This document shows, piece by piece, positions 45,205 to 55,343 of a stretch of DNA of 64,000 nt. The stretch lies in contig NZ_CP053558.1 of the NCBI RefSeq assembly GCF_014524545.1, forward strand, positions 46,634 through 110,633. Reading direction: 5' to 3'. Origin of the DNA: Exiguobacterium sp. Helios (GTDB lineage: Bacteria > Bacillota > Bacilli > Exiguobacteriales > Exiguobacteriaceae). The notes under the pieces were generated by a model. That model was not told the DNA's origin, did not search any database, and saw only the letters and a list, made by a program, of their open reading frames with translations. Positions within the stretch are counted from its first letter, which is position 1. Each line of letters opens with the position of its first letter. Made by a program: the position numbers and the translations under genes.

Positions 45205-45285
45205 TCTTGCAGTATGTATGGTAACTAACACCTGGATGGGTTGTTCAATTCCCTATTTAGTCTACCTTCTTTTCAAGGGAGGGTA

Positions 45286-45558
45286 TTAGTTAACTTCCTC
45301 GTCCACTGCGAACTTATCCGCAGGAGTACCGACCGGTGAGAAGGTAAGGACGACTGGTCGTTGACGAAGGCTTCCTGAGAATGTCCAGCTATCCGAAACG
45401 TCTATAAACTCAAGATTGAATAGATCGTAAATTTTTTCGAGATGTGACGTAACATCTTCGGTCATCTCATAGACAGACTCTCCATCAGCCATCATCATTC
45501 CCTGCTCAAGTTCTTCTCCGTTCCATGTTATTGAGTATTGCATAAGTTGTTTACTCAT
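45286..45558 (-). CDS. Hypothetical small protein
   Basis: 90 residues from the ATG at 45558 (GGAGGTTTT upstream; the frame itself opens at 45573). Acidic protein with SITWNGEELEQGM, a VYEMTEDVTSHLEKIYDLF helix and DSWTFSGSLRQRPVV. I do not recognise a family. It has its own ribosome binding site and terminator, so I accept it as a real gene. Confidence 0.5.
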   Translation of the reverse strand: MSKQLMQYSITWNGEELEQGMMMADGESVYEMTEDVTSHLEKIYDLFNLEFIDVSDSWTFSGSLRQRPVVLTFSPVGTPADKFAVDEEVN

Positions 45559-46430
45559 TAATAAAACCTCCATTCTTTCTTTTGGAAATGAACCTTTTCG
45601 AACATCATTTTACCATCTTGGTGTGGGCGAGACGCTACTTATTTTTCAGAGGTTCCTCCAATTGATTATTATTTAGATGTTACGAATGTACCCATGAACT
45701 AATACTGTTTACACCGCTCTTCGCACCTACAAGAAATGTTGTTACTTGAGGTCTATGGACTTATTGTCAAGCCCAAGAAACATATCAGGCTAGATATAGG
45801 AATGATACCGCGATGCCTCTAAGGTTAGCGATTAGAAACTAAAGGAGTAGATAACCTATTTTTTGTCGGAGAAAAAATCTGATATCAATCAATAATTATA
45901 AGTCGTTACTCGACAAATTTTAAATCTACATCCAGTTGTTGGGAAAAAACTACTATCTATTGACGAGAAGACTATTCTGTGGATTAGACGATTAAACTAC
46001 AGAACGCTCTGAGGCCTTGGAAGGAGGATAATCGTTTAGACTTTTGGTCGATGATCCGAGACGTCCTGCCATTAGAACGTCCAAAGACGACCACACGAAT
46101 ATATGATGAAACGAGATGATACTATTTTTAAGATAAAGAAGAGATATTTGTTTCATGAGGATGGAATTGAACTTTTTCGGAAGGGGGAGGAGACGACTGG
46201 CCCATCCGTTCGTCTCCGGTGGAGGAGCTTTGATATTCAGTGCACAATAATGAACTTGATACAGGACAAAAGGATATAGAAGAGGAATGTGGTTTTCTGT
46301 ATCTCATCAAGGAAGAGGATGTTCAGAATAATGAAAAGTATGATAGGGATAATGAATTCGAGTTTGAGAAGGCTATTCAAATCTTTCTTTGGTGTGTATA
46401 CATTTCAAATATCTTTCATTAGGAAGAGAG
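45559..46430 (+). other. Noncoding region
   Basis: About 870 bases with no supported gene. Short frames at 46128-46310 and 46240-46422 lack ribosome binding sites and family features. Possible degraded DNA; I see no clear remnant. Confidence 0.5.
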
Positions 46431-46787
46431 TCATACTAATATGAGTGGGGTGACCGAAGAGTCTAGGTATGACTCCTCCTCGTATACATAGTCATATTTG
46501 TTCGAAATCGATGAATCCATACGTCTGATGATCAACTTTTTTTGAAGATAATCGATTCCTTCTATGTATACATTAATGGAGTGAATTTCAGAGGAATCCA
46601 AGGTATGCAATATCAAAGGAATTCTTTCACGTAGGGCCATGAACAAGAGGATATCAGTCTGTCTTGAAGTTGGTATGAAAGAATGGTTGTCCGGTAGCAT
46701 GTTGATTTGATTCATCGGTAAAGTGAATGTCGAAGGTTTTTCATGCGTTGTAATAGAACATTCATCGTTGGTATGAAGATAGAGCAT
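46431..46787 (-). CDS. YolD-like SOS-associated protein
   Basis: 118 residues, GGAGGAGA before the ATG at 46787. The pattern HTLDSSEIHSINVYIEGIDY...RRMDSS...IS resembles YolD-like proteins, which in Bacillus accompany UV-damage DNA polymerases (UvrX/YqjW). No polymerase gene is nearby. A DinR/LexA-type box (GAACTTATGTTC, 46808-46819) stands 21 bases upstream, which supports SOS control and the family call. A second YolD-like frame lies at 55739. Confidence 0.5.
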   Translation of the reverse strand: MLYLHTNDECSITTHEKPSTFTLPMNQINMLPDNHSFIPTSRQTDILLFMALRERIPLILHTLDSSEIHSINVYIEGIDYLQKKLIIRRMDSSISNKYDYVYEEESYLDSSVTPLILV

Positions 46788-46807
46788 AGTAAATCTCCTC
46801 CTGAATA

Positions 46808-46819
46808 GAACTTATGTTC
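46808..46819. promoter_or_regulatory. LexA/DinR-type box
   Basis: GAACTTATGTTC fits the GAAC-N4-GTTC core of the Bacillus SOS box and lies directly upstream of the YolD-like gene. Confidence 0.6.
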
Positions 46820-48120
46820 TTATTATGAATTATGAGACCGTATATTACAATCCTATTTTCTCTAAAGATTGATCTGCTTCGATGAAATTGATGCCTATTC
46901 ACAAGATTTTAAGTTCCTGAAAAGTTTTCACTCAAAATAGTGAGTTCGAGAGTAAAGGATTTGAGGCTCCTCATGCGTCTGAGCAATGAAAAGATTCCCT
47001 TACCAGCGCCGAGTTGATTAAGGCGTCACTATCGTTACCGTCTATCGAGTGACATCGACTTGCCTCGCAACGGAAAGATATGAAATAGAAGTTACAGGGT
47101 GATACGTTCCTATATTTTCTAGAATCCGTGTAGCAATATAAGAATAGGATTGAGATGCTGTTAAACTTGGCCTTAAGAAAGTCGCTAACGGACGCACTCT
47201 ACATACGTTCCTCGAGTCTGAGTCTCGAGAAACCTTCTGGAAGGAGGCAGATACGATGTATGCAGGCTCCAGAAATGGTGTGAGGTTCGTAGGACGTTAC
47301 TATTTCTTGAATGATAGATTTAGCTATTCCTCTCTCTTAAAGTTGAGAACGACATACAAGACGGATGCCATGAAGGAGACGTTCTTAAAGAACCTACATG
47401 CACCAATGAGAACGACGTGTTCATAAGATTTCGGGAATGTCCTTCAATATTGCTACGGTACTGACGACGTCATGATGCAAGGCATGCTTTTTTTCTTATA
47501 CGTCCTGAAAGAAATCCGATTGACTCGGGATGCCAATTGTTTCTCGTTAGTTTGCTATGTACAGAAAAAATAATTCTTGAAATACATCCAAATACGCAGA
47601 ATCGAGATGCTAAAGAGCGGTAAAAAATGGACGAAATGGCTGAAAAAAAGTGTTGAATCTGATGAGGTAGATGGAGCTCATCGAGGATATGATTTTGGCT
47701 TTAGAGTGGAGAATGATATTGATACTGACTAACGAATAGAGCTTTATGGAGTTGAAAGAATAGACTGTTTAAAAAATTATCATTTTTCTATCTAAAGGAG
47801 TTAGTATACATTTCGATGCCGAAATGTATACTAACTCCTTTTATTTAAATATACTTTCTTTGTTTGCTTAATCCTACCAACTTTAATTGAGAATAATGGA
47901 TTTAACTAAATCTACAAAAAGGAACTAGCGTTTCGTAATTTCATTAAAATGGATAATCTTTATATGTATTTAACATTTTATTAAATAAATAGAAAAACGT
48001 TTTTTTAAAGTGGGTCAATTTACCTAACAAAAATGTAAGGAATCAACTTTTAGTGGTTCTTTGGTTGTATAAAGAGAGTTCAGTATGTTTTATAAAAATA
48101 AATTAAAAGGAGAGAGCAAC
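46820..48120 (+). other. 1.3-kb noncoding region upstream of the polymorphic toxin
   Basis: No gene is supported. Contains palindromic hairpin copy 2 at 47794 and an AT-rich promoter-like stretch (47840-48080) in front of the toxin gene. The stretch 47150-47720 has gene-like composition but stops in every frame; it may be a decayed gene that I cannot identify. Confidence 0.5.
47794..47843. repeat. Palindromic hairpin repeat, copy 2
   Basis: Stem AAAGGAGTTAGTATACATTT / AAATGTATACTAACTCCTTT, with CGATGCCG at the tip; T-rich after. The longest member of the family, 20 bp. Confidence 0.75.
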
Positions 48121-51100
48121 GTGGAAAAAAAGGCATTTCAAAAGTGGACAAGGTCAGTGATAGCAAGCTCATTACTTGTAAGTTCCATTCCTGTACATAT
48201 GAATAATGTACACGCAGAAGAAAATAAGCAGCAAGCAACGAAGCAGGATGTACTAGAAAGTTCTAAGAACTATAGTCTTGACCTTGAAGAAAAGATTGGA
48301 GAGACAATCACTACTCCATTCATGGAGACAGAAAAGAAGGAAGAAGGTAGTTATGAATTAACGGTTTATAACGATGAGAACTTCTTGGAGAGAAAAGGAA
48401 CGTGGGACGACGTCGATATGCATCTGATTGAAAAAGAAAAATCGACCATTGAACCAAAGAACACGAAAATCGATGTCCAGTTCGATCGTATGATTTCTTC
48501 CGATGAAGCCTTCATGAAAATTAATGATTTGAACAGCAAGAATAATATTACTTTTCAGTTCGAGGGTGTTCAAACGAAAGATGGTTTGCAAAAGATAGAG
48601 AGACGAGCTGCTGAAACGATAAACAATCGTATCATTTATAAGAATGTCTATCCTGAACTAGATGTTCGTCACATCGTGATGAATGAGGAGGTAAAGGAGG
48701 ATATCATTCTCAATGAGCCAAATGAAGAAATAGAAAGGTTCATTTATCGAATTGATACGGATCTTGATGCACGATTGGACGATGAAGGAAACATTATTTT
48801 CAAGGATTCAACTAATAATGGCATAGAATTCACAATGCCCGCACCAGTGATGAGTGACAGTTCCTTCGATGTCAACTCGGGTTTATCTAAAGAAAGTCGA
48901 GATATTCGTTACGAATTGACCAAGGAAAATGATGGATATAGCCTTGCGCTTGTTCCTAATAAGGAATGGTTAAATGGTGAGGACCTTCAGTACCCGGTAT
49001 ACATCGATCCGACCATCACTAACGGTACTGCACAAGATGCTTTCGTGACCAGTGCCGATCCGAAAGGGAACTACAAAAAGTTTTGGAGCTCTGCACAGGG
49101 GGAGTACGTCCTTCGCGTAGGAAAATACGATAATCAAACCGGCACGAACTATGCCTTCATGAAGATGGATGGATTGAACGACTTAAAAGGGGCTACCATT
49201 TCATCTGCGAATCTTAAAACATATGTGAAATGGAGCTATCATCCTACGACTAAGACAGGAATATGGCTCGATAAAGTAAACTCCAGTTGGTCAGATTCTA
49301 CAATAAACTGGGACAACAAACCGGCGTCGACCAATATTACTTCTACAACAGCTGCGAGAGAACAATGGGCTACGTTTAACGTAAAAAAAACAATCCAACA
49401 AATCGCAGATGGTTCTTCAAATGACTACGGCTTCAAATTGCATGCCAATGGTAATGATCAAAACTACTGGAAACAAATCACGGCAAGTGAATCTGCTAAA
49501 AAGTCAAACATGGTCGTTTCATACAGTTATCCTCAAATGAAGGGGCTGAAAGCAGAAGCATACCCAACGGCAGCAGGATCCTCTACAGGATATGTCAATC
49601 TGTCCTGGACAAAAGCGACTGAGGCAAATGGATACCGCCTACAATTGTTCAACGGAAAAGGATGGCGAACAATCTACAAAGGGACAGCTACGAATTTTAG
49701 CACGAAGAACAAGAAAATTTGGCCGACTACCGTACAGTATAAGGATAAAGATTCATTGACAGGAGGAGTCGCCTTCCGCGAAGGAGACGGTATGGAGTTG
49801 CCAGTCGACCCCTCACCTATGTATCGTACGAGTAGCAATTCTACTACAACCTCAAAAGCTTATCAGTTTCGAGTGGTGGCTGACTACGAACTAGGTTCTA
49901 GTGAAGCATCCACAGTCGTCAAGCCCGTGCTAGATGGCATAATCCCTGAGAATCCAGAAATGCCTCAGTTAGAAAAAATAGAGTCAAATAAAGCTGACGA
50001 TAAGGGATGGTTCGAACTAGAATGGGATGAGACCGAAGGTGCTAGTTCATATGATTTGTTGATATTCAACGGAGAGACATACGAACGCATCCCGGTAGGA
50101 AACGTAACGAGCTGGTCGAGTAAAGGAAAGCGTGTATTCCCGACAGAAGCCCAACAACTGTCATCTAATCCGGGTGCCTTTTTTAGAAAAAATGGAGATG
50201 GAAGAGATTTTTTAACAGATCCACGCTCACTTTATAGCTCGACAGGTCCAAAATATTCGAATAGTACCAATTACTTTGTGAAAATCATTGCGAAATCAGA
50301 AAAAGGAGAAAGCCTACCTTCCAGCGCGTTAAAAATTTGGTTCCCAACTAAAGACCCAGTCCTTCATGGAAAAGGATTCAAGTATGAGGGCAGTGAAAAT
50401 TTAGGATATTTAAACACTACATGGAGTTCAATTGAAGAAGCTAAAGGCTATGTTGTTTTACTTCACAATGGCGCGAGCAAACAAATTGTAGCAAGGCTAG
50501 ATAAAGACGAGACGTTTTGGAGTAGCAAATTTAGAGGTTTATGGCCAATCAGTGACGTCAGTAAGTCGTTCGAAGCAGAAGGTATGGGATATGAGTTACT
50601 GAAATCTCCCGAAAAACTTTATGATCTCACGAAAAATTCCAGTCTGGATACCTCGTTGTATTATGTTACTGTTCAATCGTTCCGTGCAGAAGATGCAACT
50701 AAAGATTTGACGGACCCTTCACGTTATTTAGGACCTAGCGATTCAGAAAGTGAGGAAAGTACTTCTGCAATCGAAATTTCTGAAAAAGAGAACACCGTAG
50801 TGGAGACGAACACGTCCTACAAAAAATTGCTTGCTCCGAAAGTGGAGGTCGTCGTTAGCGAAAATAATGAAGTAGACGAAGAGTCAGAAGACGTAATGGT
50901 ATCTACACCATTGACGAGTGACCTTCACGTATCTTGGGAGCCCGTAGAAGATGTTATAAAGTATCAAGTACTATTCTATAATGGTCATGAATCTACCTAT
51001 TTTGACGTTCCTGGCAACCAAACGAGCTGGACCACGGAAAATAAAAAGATTTTCCCTACAGACGAACAGCTATCGAATGGTGAACTATCGTTTAGAACGA

Positions 51101-52185
51101 ATGATGATGGGAAGATACTTCCACGTTCTCCAGGTCCTTTATATAAAAAGGTGAATAGTTCATTAGGTGTAAATCAAGATTTAGATTCGGGTTATCAAAT
51201 CAGTATAACTGCTGTACATCAAGATGGATCTAGAGAGCCTTCGCAAAAAACTTCTGTTAAAATCCCTTTAGAGGAACCAGAAGTATGGATTGAAGACGAA
51301 TTAGTGAACGATGATGGGACACTGGCAATCGAACTAGGATGGAATAAAGCAAAAGATACCACTACAGAAATATTGGTTTACAATGGGAAGTCTTATGACG
51401 TTTATGATGTAGGAGACGCTACGACATGGAAGTCTGAGCAGGTCAAGATTTATTCAGACACAAACTTAATCGTTCGAACGAAGAGCGCGCAGGGTGAAGC
51501 TAGCGAAACAGTCGTTGAATTAAATCAAGAGGATTCAGATTTTGAAGACGAGAACGTCGACGGGAATCGTACGATTGAAGATGATTTTGATGTCTCTGCT
51601 GAAGATGATTCTTGGGAACTCGGAAAGCCTAAAGAAGTAGCTACAAAACAAAGAGCTGCCGCCGTAAGAGCGATTATACAAATCATTAAACAGCAGAAAA
51701 AAGTTAAGATTAAAATCAAAAAGAAAAGCAATAAGAAAGTAAGCAAGACAATCAAGCCTTCGAAAGCGAATTACAAAAATAAAAAGCCTGCAAACGATGC
51801 TGCGGAAGATTACATGAAGGGAAAAAAAAGAGTGAAGATTCGAGGTGTCTATACTACTCGTCCAATCGAAATGACAAGTGAAAGGTTAGGACACATTCTT
51901 CATAGGCACGATGTGCGATATTGGGATGGAAGTCTAGGACCTGGCAATCGACAAACATTCTTCCCGAATAAGACATCGACTAAAGAAATCATTGATTTAG
52001 TTAAAAAAAATATTAGAGAAAATCACGAAGATATCAATGAACTTATATTGACTAGGCATATGGAATTTAAGGGTTATACAAAGTTCATTGATGGTAATTT
52101 TTATAGAATCGGGATTAAGTTCAATGGAAATAAGAATCCTGAGCTCAAGCAGTTTTACCCTGTCAATCAATTCTGGAGGTTCTGA
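48121..52185 (+). CDS. Secreted DNRLRE/Fn3-like polymorphic toxin with BECR-type RNase tip
   Basis: About 1354 residues from GTG 48121 (AAGGAGAG 9 bases upstream; an ATG frame opens at 48085). N-terminal signal peptide with cleavage after NVHA. A DNRLRE-type wall domain (YPVYIDPTITNG...WATFNV, about 300-460), then four Fn3-like repeats sharing FPT...FR..GDG..LP.DP..LY. A basic linker (about 1180-1220) leads to the C-terminal toxin of about 110 residues with ERLGHILHRHDVRYWDG and ILTRHMEFKGY, resembling BECR/EndoU-like RNase tips of contact-dependent toxins. Immunity-like genes follow. No RHS/YD repeats. Toxin class is inferred. Confidence 0.75.
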   Translation: MEKKAFQKWTRSVIASSLLVSSIPVHMNNVHAEENKQQATKQDVLESSKNYSLDLEEKIGETITTPFMETEKKEEGSYELTVYNDENFLERKGTWDDVDMHLIEKEKSTIEPKNTKIDVQFDRMISSDEAFMKINDLNSKNNITFQFEGVQTKDGLQKIERRAAETINNRIIYKNVYPELDVRHIVMNEEVKEDIILNEPNEEIERFIYRIDTDLDARLDDEGNIIFKDSTNNGIEFTMPAPVMSDSSFDVNSGLSKESRDIRYELTKENDGYSLALVPNKEWLNGEDLQYPVYIDPTITNGTAQDAFVTSADPKGNYKKFWSSAQGEYVLRVGKYDNQTGTNYAFMKMDGLNDLKGATISSANLKTYVKWSYHPTTKTGIWLDKVNSSWSDSTINWDNKPASTNITSTTAAREQWATFNVKKTIQQIADGSSNDYGFKLHANGNDQNYWKQITASESAKKSNMVVSYSYPQMKGLKAEAYPTAAGSSTGYVNLSWTKATEANGYRLQLFNGKGWRTIYKGTATNFSTKNKKIWPTTVQYKDKDSLTGGVAFREGDGMELPVDPSPMYRTSSNSTTTSKAYQFRVVADYELGSSEASTVVKPVLDGIIPENPEMPQLEKIESNKADDKGWFELEWDETEGASSYDLLIFNGETYERIPVGNVTSWSSKGKRVFPTEAQQLSSNPGAFFRKNGDGRDFLTDPRSLYSSTGPKYSNSTNYFVKIIAKSEKGESLPSSALKIWFPTKDPVLHGKGFKYEGSENLGYLNTTWSSIEEAKGYVVLLHNGASKQIVARLDKDETFWSSKFRGLWPISDVSKSFEAEGMGYELLKSPEKLYDLTKNSSLDTSLYYVTVQSFRAEDATKDLTDPSRYLGPSDSESEESTSAIEISEKENTVVETNTSYKKLLAPKVEVVVSENNEVDEESEDVMVSTPLTSDLHVSWEPVEDVIKYQVLFYNGHESTYFDVPGNQTSWTTENKKIFPTDEQLSNGELSFRTNDDGKILPRSPGPLYKKVNSSLGVNQDLDSGYQISITAVHQDGSREPSQKTSVKIPLEEPEVWIEDELVNDDGTLAIELGWNKAKDTTTEILVYNGKSYDVYDVGDATTWKSEQVKIYSDTNLIVRTKSAQGEASETVVELNQEDSDFEDENVDGNRTIEDDFDVSAEDDSWELGKPKEVATKQRAAAVRAIIQIIKQQKKVKIKIKKKSNKKVSKTIKPSKANYKNKKPANDAAEDYMKGKKRVKIRGVYTTRPIEMTSERLGHILHRHDVRYWDGSLGPGNRQTFFPNKTSTKEIIDLVKKNIRENHEDINELILTRHMEFKGYTKFIDGNFYRIGIKFNGNKNPELKQFYPVNQFWRF

Positions 52186-52186
52186 A

Positions 52187-52804
52187 ATGAAGATTAAAGT
52201 GATTAAAAACATCATGGTGCTGTTTCGGGAGGAAGAGAAGCAATCTATTCCGTTGTTGGAGTATCTTGAAATGAACGGCTTAGGCATCGAGGAATTGGTG
52301 GAAGACGAAGCCATGAATGGTGATTTTATAATTGAAATCGAACTAGAGGATGATTCAATAACCTGGTCATATGATGTTCATGAATTAGAAGAGACGTCAC
52401 AAGTGAATTTCATGGTGTATTTCATCTGTAAATGGAAATGGATTTGGGAATGGTATTCAGAAAGATTCTTAGAACATGACATAAAATTTAACGTTTATCC
52501 GACTATAATTGATTACGCCAAAGCTCGTATACGTCCACTTGAATTGATGGAAGAGCAGGTTTTAGAATTAGAAGGGTATACCAAAGAAGACTTGATCTTT
52601 TATTACGGATCAGGACCATTCGATGATTTTAAAAAAGCGGATCAAAATCTAAATCAAATCTTAGAATTTGATGAAATAAATAATAAAGAAAAAATGCGGG
52701 AAGAAGGACTTTATTTTGACTCGGAGATGGATAGATGGATAGATGTTCCAGCTTCTCTTGACAACATAGGAGAGGCAATCCGGAAATTATCAATTGCAAG
52801 ATGA
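52187..52804 (+). CDS. Immunity protein candidate 1
   Basis: 205 residues, starts right after the toxin stop with GGAGG in front of ATG 52187. Acidic, with CKWKWIWEWYSERF about 82-95, TIIDYAKARIRP and FDEINNKEKMREEGLYFDS. The same motifs occur in the next gene, so the two are paralogues. By position immediately downstream of a polymorphic toxin this should be its cognate immunity protein, which binds and blocks the toxin tip. I do not recognise a named family. Confidence 0.65.
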   Translation: MKIKVIKNIMVLFREEEKQSIPLLEYLEMNGLGIEELVEDEAMNGDFIIEIELEDDSITWSYDVHELEETSQVNFMVYFICKWKWIWEWYSERFLEHDIKFNVYPTIIDYAKARIRPLELMEEQVLELEGYTKEDLIFYYGSGPFDDFKKADQNLNQILEFDEINNKEKMREEGLYFDSEMDRWIDVPASLDNIGEAIRKLSIAR

Positions 52805-52838
52805 GGTTAGTATAGTAAAGTTAAACAAATATTTTATG

Positions 52839-52891
52839 AATGGAGATGAAGAGGCGTACGATGAAAAGTCGCATGCCTCTTCATCTCCATT
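52839..52891. repeat. Perfect 17-bp inverted repeat
   Basis: AATGGAGATGAAGAGGC and its exact complement flank a 19-base loop. It lies between the two immunity-like genes and can fold a very stable hairpin; there is no T-tract, so RNA processing or partial termination are options. Confidence 0.6.
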
Positions 52892-53107
52892 TGGTTAAAA
52901 AATAAAAAAATCTAAAAACTCTAGAAAATAATAAGGTCGATACAAAAATAAACCGGAAGTAAGTTTATATTTGATTTCGAGACTTTTCTCCATAGGGTGG
53001 TACATCAATCTATTTTAAAGTAAAGCGAGCGTTATACATAACACGAAACCGCGGTTGTAATGCAAGAAAAATAAAATTTTGAATAAAAATATACGGAGAT
53101 GAAAATA

Positions 53108-53719
53108 ATGAAAATTGATTTTATAGAATTGAAGTTTAAAGATGAAAAAGGTCATATTAAATCGCTCGATGAATTTTCGGAGATGTTCGAAATGGGATTC
53201 TATCTTGTTGAACACCCAGAATGGACAGTTCGGACAAGAGTTATAATGGATATAGATTCGGACTGTGAAAATCGTATATTTAGCTTTGACTTCAATAGGA
53301 AAGATATTGAATGGGGGCATTACTGGGTAGACAAGCTTATTCAGAAGTGGACTATCATTTGGGAGTGGTATTATCAATCACATATTGATTCAAATCAGAA
53401 ATTTACACTAGGATCAACTACGATTGAAGATGCGAAAATGAGATTCGGGGAGAATAGCGAAGAACATAATAGTATCAGGTCCTTATCTAATGTAGCGCTA
53501 GAAGAGGAAGTGGGGACGAGTGAATCGGAGTTGAATAGAAATAACATGGAGTGGGTTTTAGATTTCGATGAAAAAAACTCGATAGAACGAATGAGAGAAG
53601 AAAAAATGTACTTTGATCATGACTTGAAAATTTGGATTGATTTAGAACATTCTCTTCCAGCTATAAGAAAAATCATTAGAAAAGTAGATACTTTTGAAAG
53701 ACCTTCCTCAGAAAACTGA
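53108..53719 (+). CDS. Immunity protein candidate 2 (paralogue)
   Basis: 203 residues from ATG 53108, with GGAG at a suitable distance; an ATG at 53099 is too close to it. Shares QKWTIIWEWYY, TTIEDAKMRF, DFDEKNSIERMREEKMYFD and SLPAIRKIIRKV with immunity candidate 1. A second homologous immunity gene behind a polymorphic toxin often protects against a non-self variant of the toxin. A separate 303-base gap and hairpin between them suggest independent expression. Confidence 0.6.
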   Translation: MKIDFIELKFKDEKGHIKSLDEFSEMFEMGFYLVEHPEWTVRTRVIMDIDSDCENRIFSFDFNRKDIEWGHYWVDKLIQKWTIIWEWYYQSHIDSNQKFTLGSTTIEDAKMRFGENSEEHNSIRSLSNVALEEEVGTSESELNRNNMEWVLDFDEKNSIERMREEKMYFDHDLKIWIDLEHSLPAIRKIIRKVDTFERPSSEN

Positions 53720-53749
53720 AGTATAATCCAATAAAGAAAAGACTTCTTT

Positions 53750-53845
53750 AATTGGTGGGAAGTATCAAAAGCGTCTAAGTCAGGATTCGATTGCACAAAC
53801 GAAAGAAGGTTTCAATATAATAATGTGAGCCACTTCCCATCAATT
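53750..53845. repeat. Long-loop inverted repeat after immunity candidate 2
   Basis: AATTGGTGGGAAGT (53750-53763) and ACTTCCCATCAATT (53832-53845) are complementary at 13 of 14 positions around a 68-base loop. Marks the end of the toxin-immunity module. Confidence 0.35.
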
Positions 53846-53977
53846 AGATAGGACTGATAAAGCAAGTAGATGAGCAAAATGATTTTAAAACAAGATGTGA
53901 ATCCTAAAATTTAAAATCTACATCCTGAATATGGACGATGACCTTATCAGGATGAATTGATGGAGTGAAGCCTCAGA

Positions 53978-54697
53978 ATGATTAATGAATTCAGCCGTGA
54001 ACTACCAGAACTCAAGCCCAACGGCAGGGATAGAGAGTTTAAAAAGTATTCCGATGACATAAAGGCTAGAGTATTGTATGAACACTTAATCAACAATAGG
54101 ACGCATAGATGGTTAGACATAAACGTTCTAGGCATAACAAGTGGTAATACTAAAGGTCGAGATTCAGCAAACATTCTTTACTATCTAGGAATGAAGGCCG
54201 ATTACAGAGGTCTTTTTGGTGGTCAGGACATAGTTGACGTCATTTCCAACCTTGGGAATAATCATCAAGATTTTAAGATTGCCATTGAATTGTTGAACCG
54301 AAACTATGAGTTGCAAAGACTAGAGGATGTCGTGGGGTTAGATATTGAATCGGAAGAAGTAGAAGAAGGGGGTTTGGTCGAAGGAGGGATTAAGTATCGA
54401 TATGTCAAAAGCTACGAACGAAAACTAAAAAATAGATTGTTGGCAATCAAGGAACATGGTGTCATCTGTAAGGCATGTAACTTTGATTTTAAAGCCGTTT
54501 ATGGAGAACGCGGAAGAGAATATATCGAAATCCACCATATCCAGCAACTGAGCGAACTTAGTGAACCTACCGAAATCAACCCTAGAACCGATTTAGTCCC
54601 GCTCTGTGCTAATTGCCATAGAATGATTCATCGAAAAAAGGATGAGGTATTGACGATAAATCAATTGATTGAAATCCTAGAAGAGAACAAGAACTGA
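53978..54697 (+). CDS. HNH endonuclease, McrA-like
   Basis: 239 residues. The C-terminal HNH domain (about 160-225) reads CKACNFDF, IEIHHIQQL, DLVPLCANCHRMIHR, the full CxxC...HH...N...CxxC...H pattern seen in McrA-type modified-cytosine endonucleases and related HNH enzymes. The N-terminal about 100 residues (RELPELKPNGRDREFKKYS) are an unidentified target-recognition part. A lone gene between the toxin module and palindromic hairpin 3; probably a type IV restriction-like defence gene. Confidence 0.72.
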   Translation: MINEFSRELPELKPNGRDREFKKYSDDIKARVLYEHLINNRTHRWLDINVLGITSGNTKGRDSANILYYLGMKADYRGLFGGQDIVDVISNLGNNHQDFKIAIELLNRNYELQRLEDVVGLDIESEEVEEGGLVEGGIKYRYVKSYERKLKNRLLAIKEHGVICKACNFDFKAVYGERGREYIEIHHIQQLSELSEPTEINPRTDLVPLCANCHRMIHRKKDEVLTINQLIEILEENKN

Positions 54698-55073
54698 AAT
54701 CCGTTAGTCATAGTATGATTTAGGACTTCCAATCAATAAAAGATGTTTTAAGTGCTTGATACAGACTCGAAAGAATTCATCAGAATTTTTTGTGAAGATA
54801 GATGCACTTCGAATTTAAATGATAAGCGAAAGAGTGTAAACGTTTCGACATCGAAATGTTTACACTCTATTTCTTTTATGTTTTTTCATATTCTCGAAAG
54901 ATCAGTATACATTGATAAAAGGATGAGTTTATTGACTTAGGATGAATGAGAAAACGAGTAAGAGCATTTAAGAGTTATTTAAAATAGGGTCTATGAATAA
55001 GTGATCAATAATGGTCGTCTAAAATACAAAAAAGAAGACTCATATAGTTACTTATACATAAGTCTTCTCCATC
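54698..55073 (+). other. Noncoding region with palindromic hairpin 3
   Basis: About 375 bases without a supported gene. The 62-codon frame at 54752-54940 spans the palindrome and has no ribosome binding site. Confidence 0.5.
54832..54867. repeat. Palindromic hairpin repeat, copy 3
   Basis: GAGTGTAAACGTTTCGA / TCGAAATGTTTACACTC around CA, with one G-T type mismatch; followed by TATTTCTTTT. Same core as the other three copies. Confidence 0.7.
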
Positions 55074-55343
55074 TTATTTGTAGATATCCCGTCGATGTCC
55101 AATCTCGAGAATCAAAATCACGACTTTCTCATCTTGGATGTCAGCAATCAGGCGATAGTCGCCAATACGATAATGCCATTCACCCGAACGATTCGAGACG
55201 AGTCCCTTTCCATGACGATGCGGGTCATCCGTCCCGACCAGGTTCTTCTTGATCCAGGACATGATAATCCGCGTTTGTTGGGAATCAATCTTCTTAAGTG
55301 TCTTTTGAGCCTCGCGCTCAAACTCTATGGTGTATGCCTTCAT
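55074..55343 (-). CDS. RelE/ParE-family toxin
   Basis: 89 residues, normal for the family. EFEREAQKTLKKID at the start, then WIKKNL, GLVSNRSGEWHYRIGDYRLIADI with the conserved RxGDYR arginine pair, and EIGHRRDIY at the end. RelE-type toxins cleave mRNA in the ribosome A-site, ParE types target gyrase. The start overlaps the antitoxin stop (4 bases), typical for relBE. Confidence 0.85.
   Translation of the reverse strand: MKAYTIEFEREAQKTLKKIDSQQTRIIMSWIKKNLVGTDDPHRHGKGLVSNRSGEWHYRIGDYRLIADIQDEKVVILILEIGHRRDIYK

Noticed and set aside
46128..46422. Small genes on both strands
   Set aside because: Mutually overlapping frames without ribosome binding sites; composition not gene-like.
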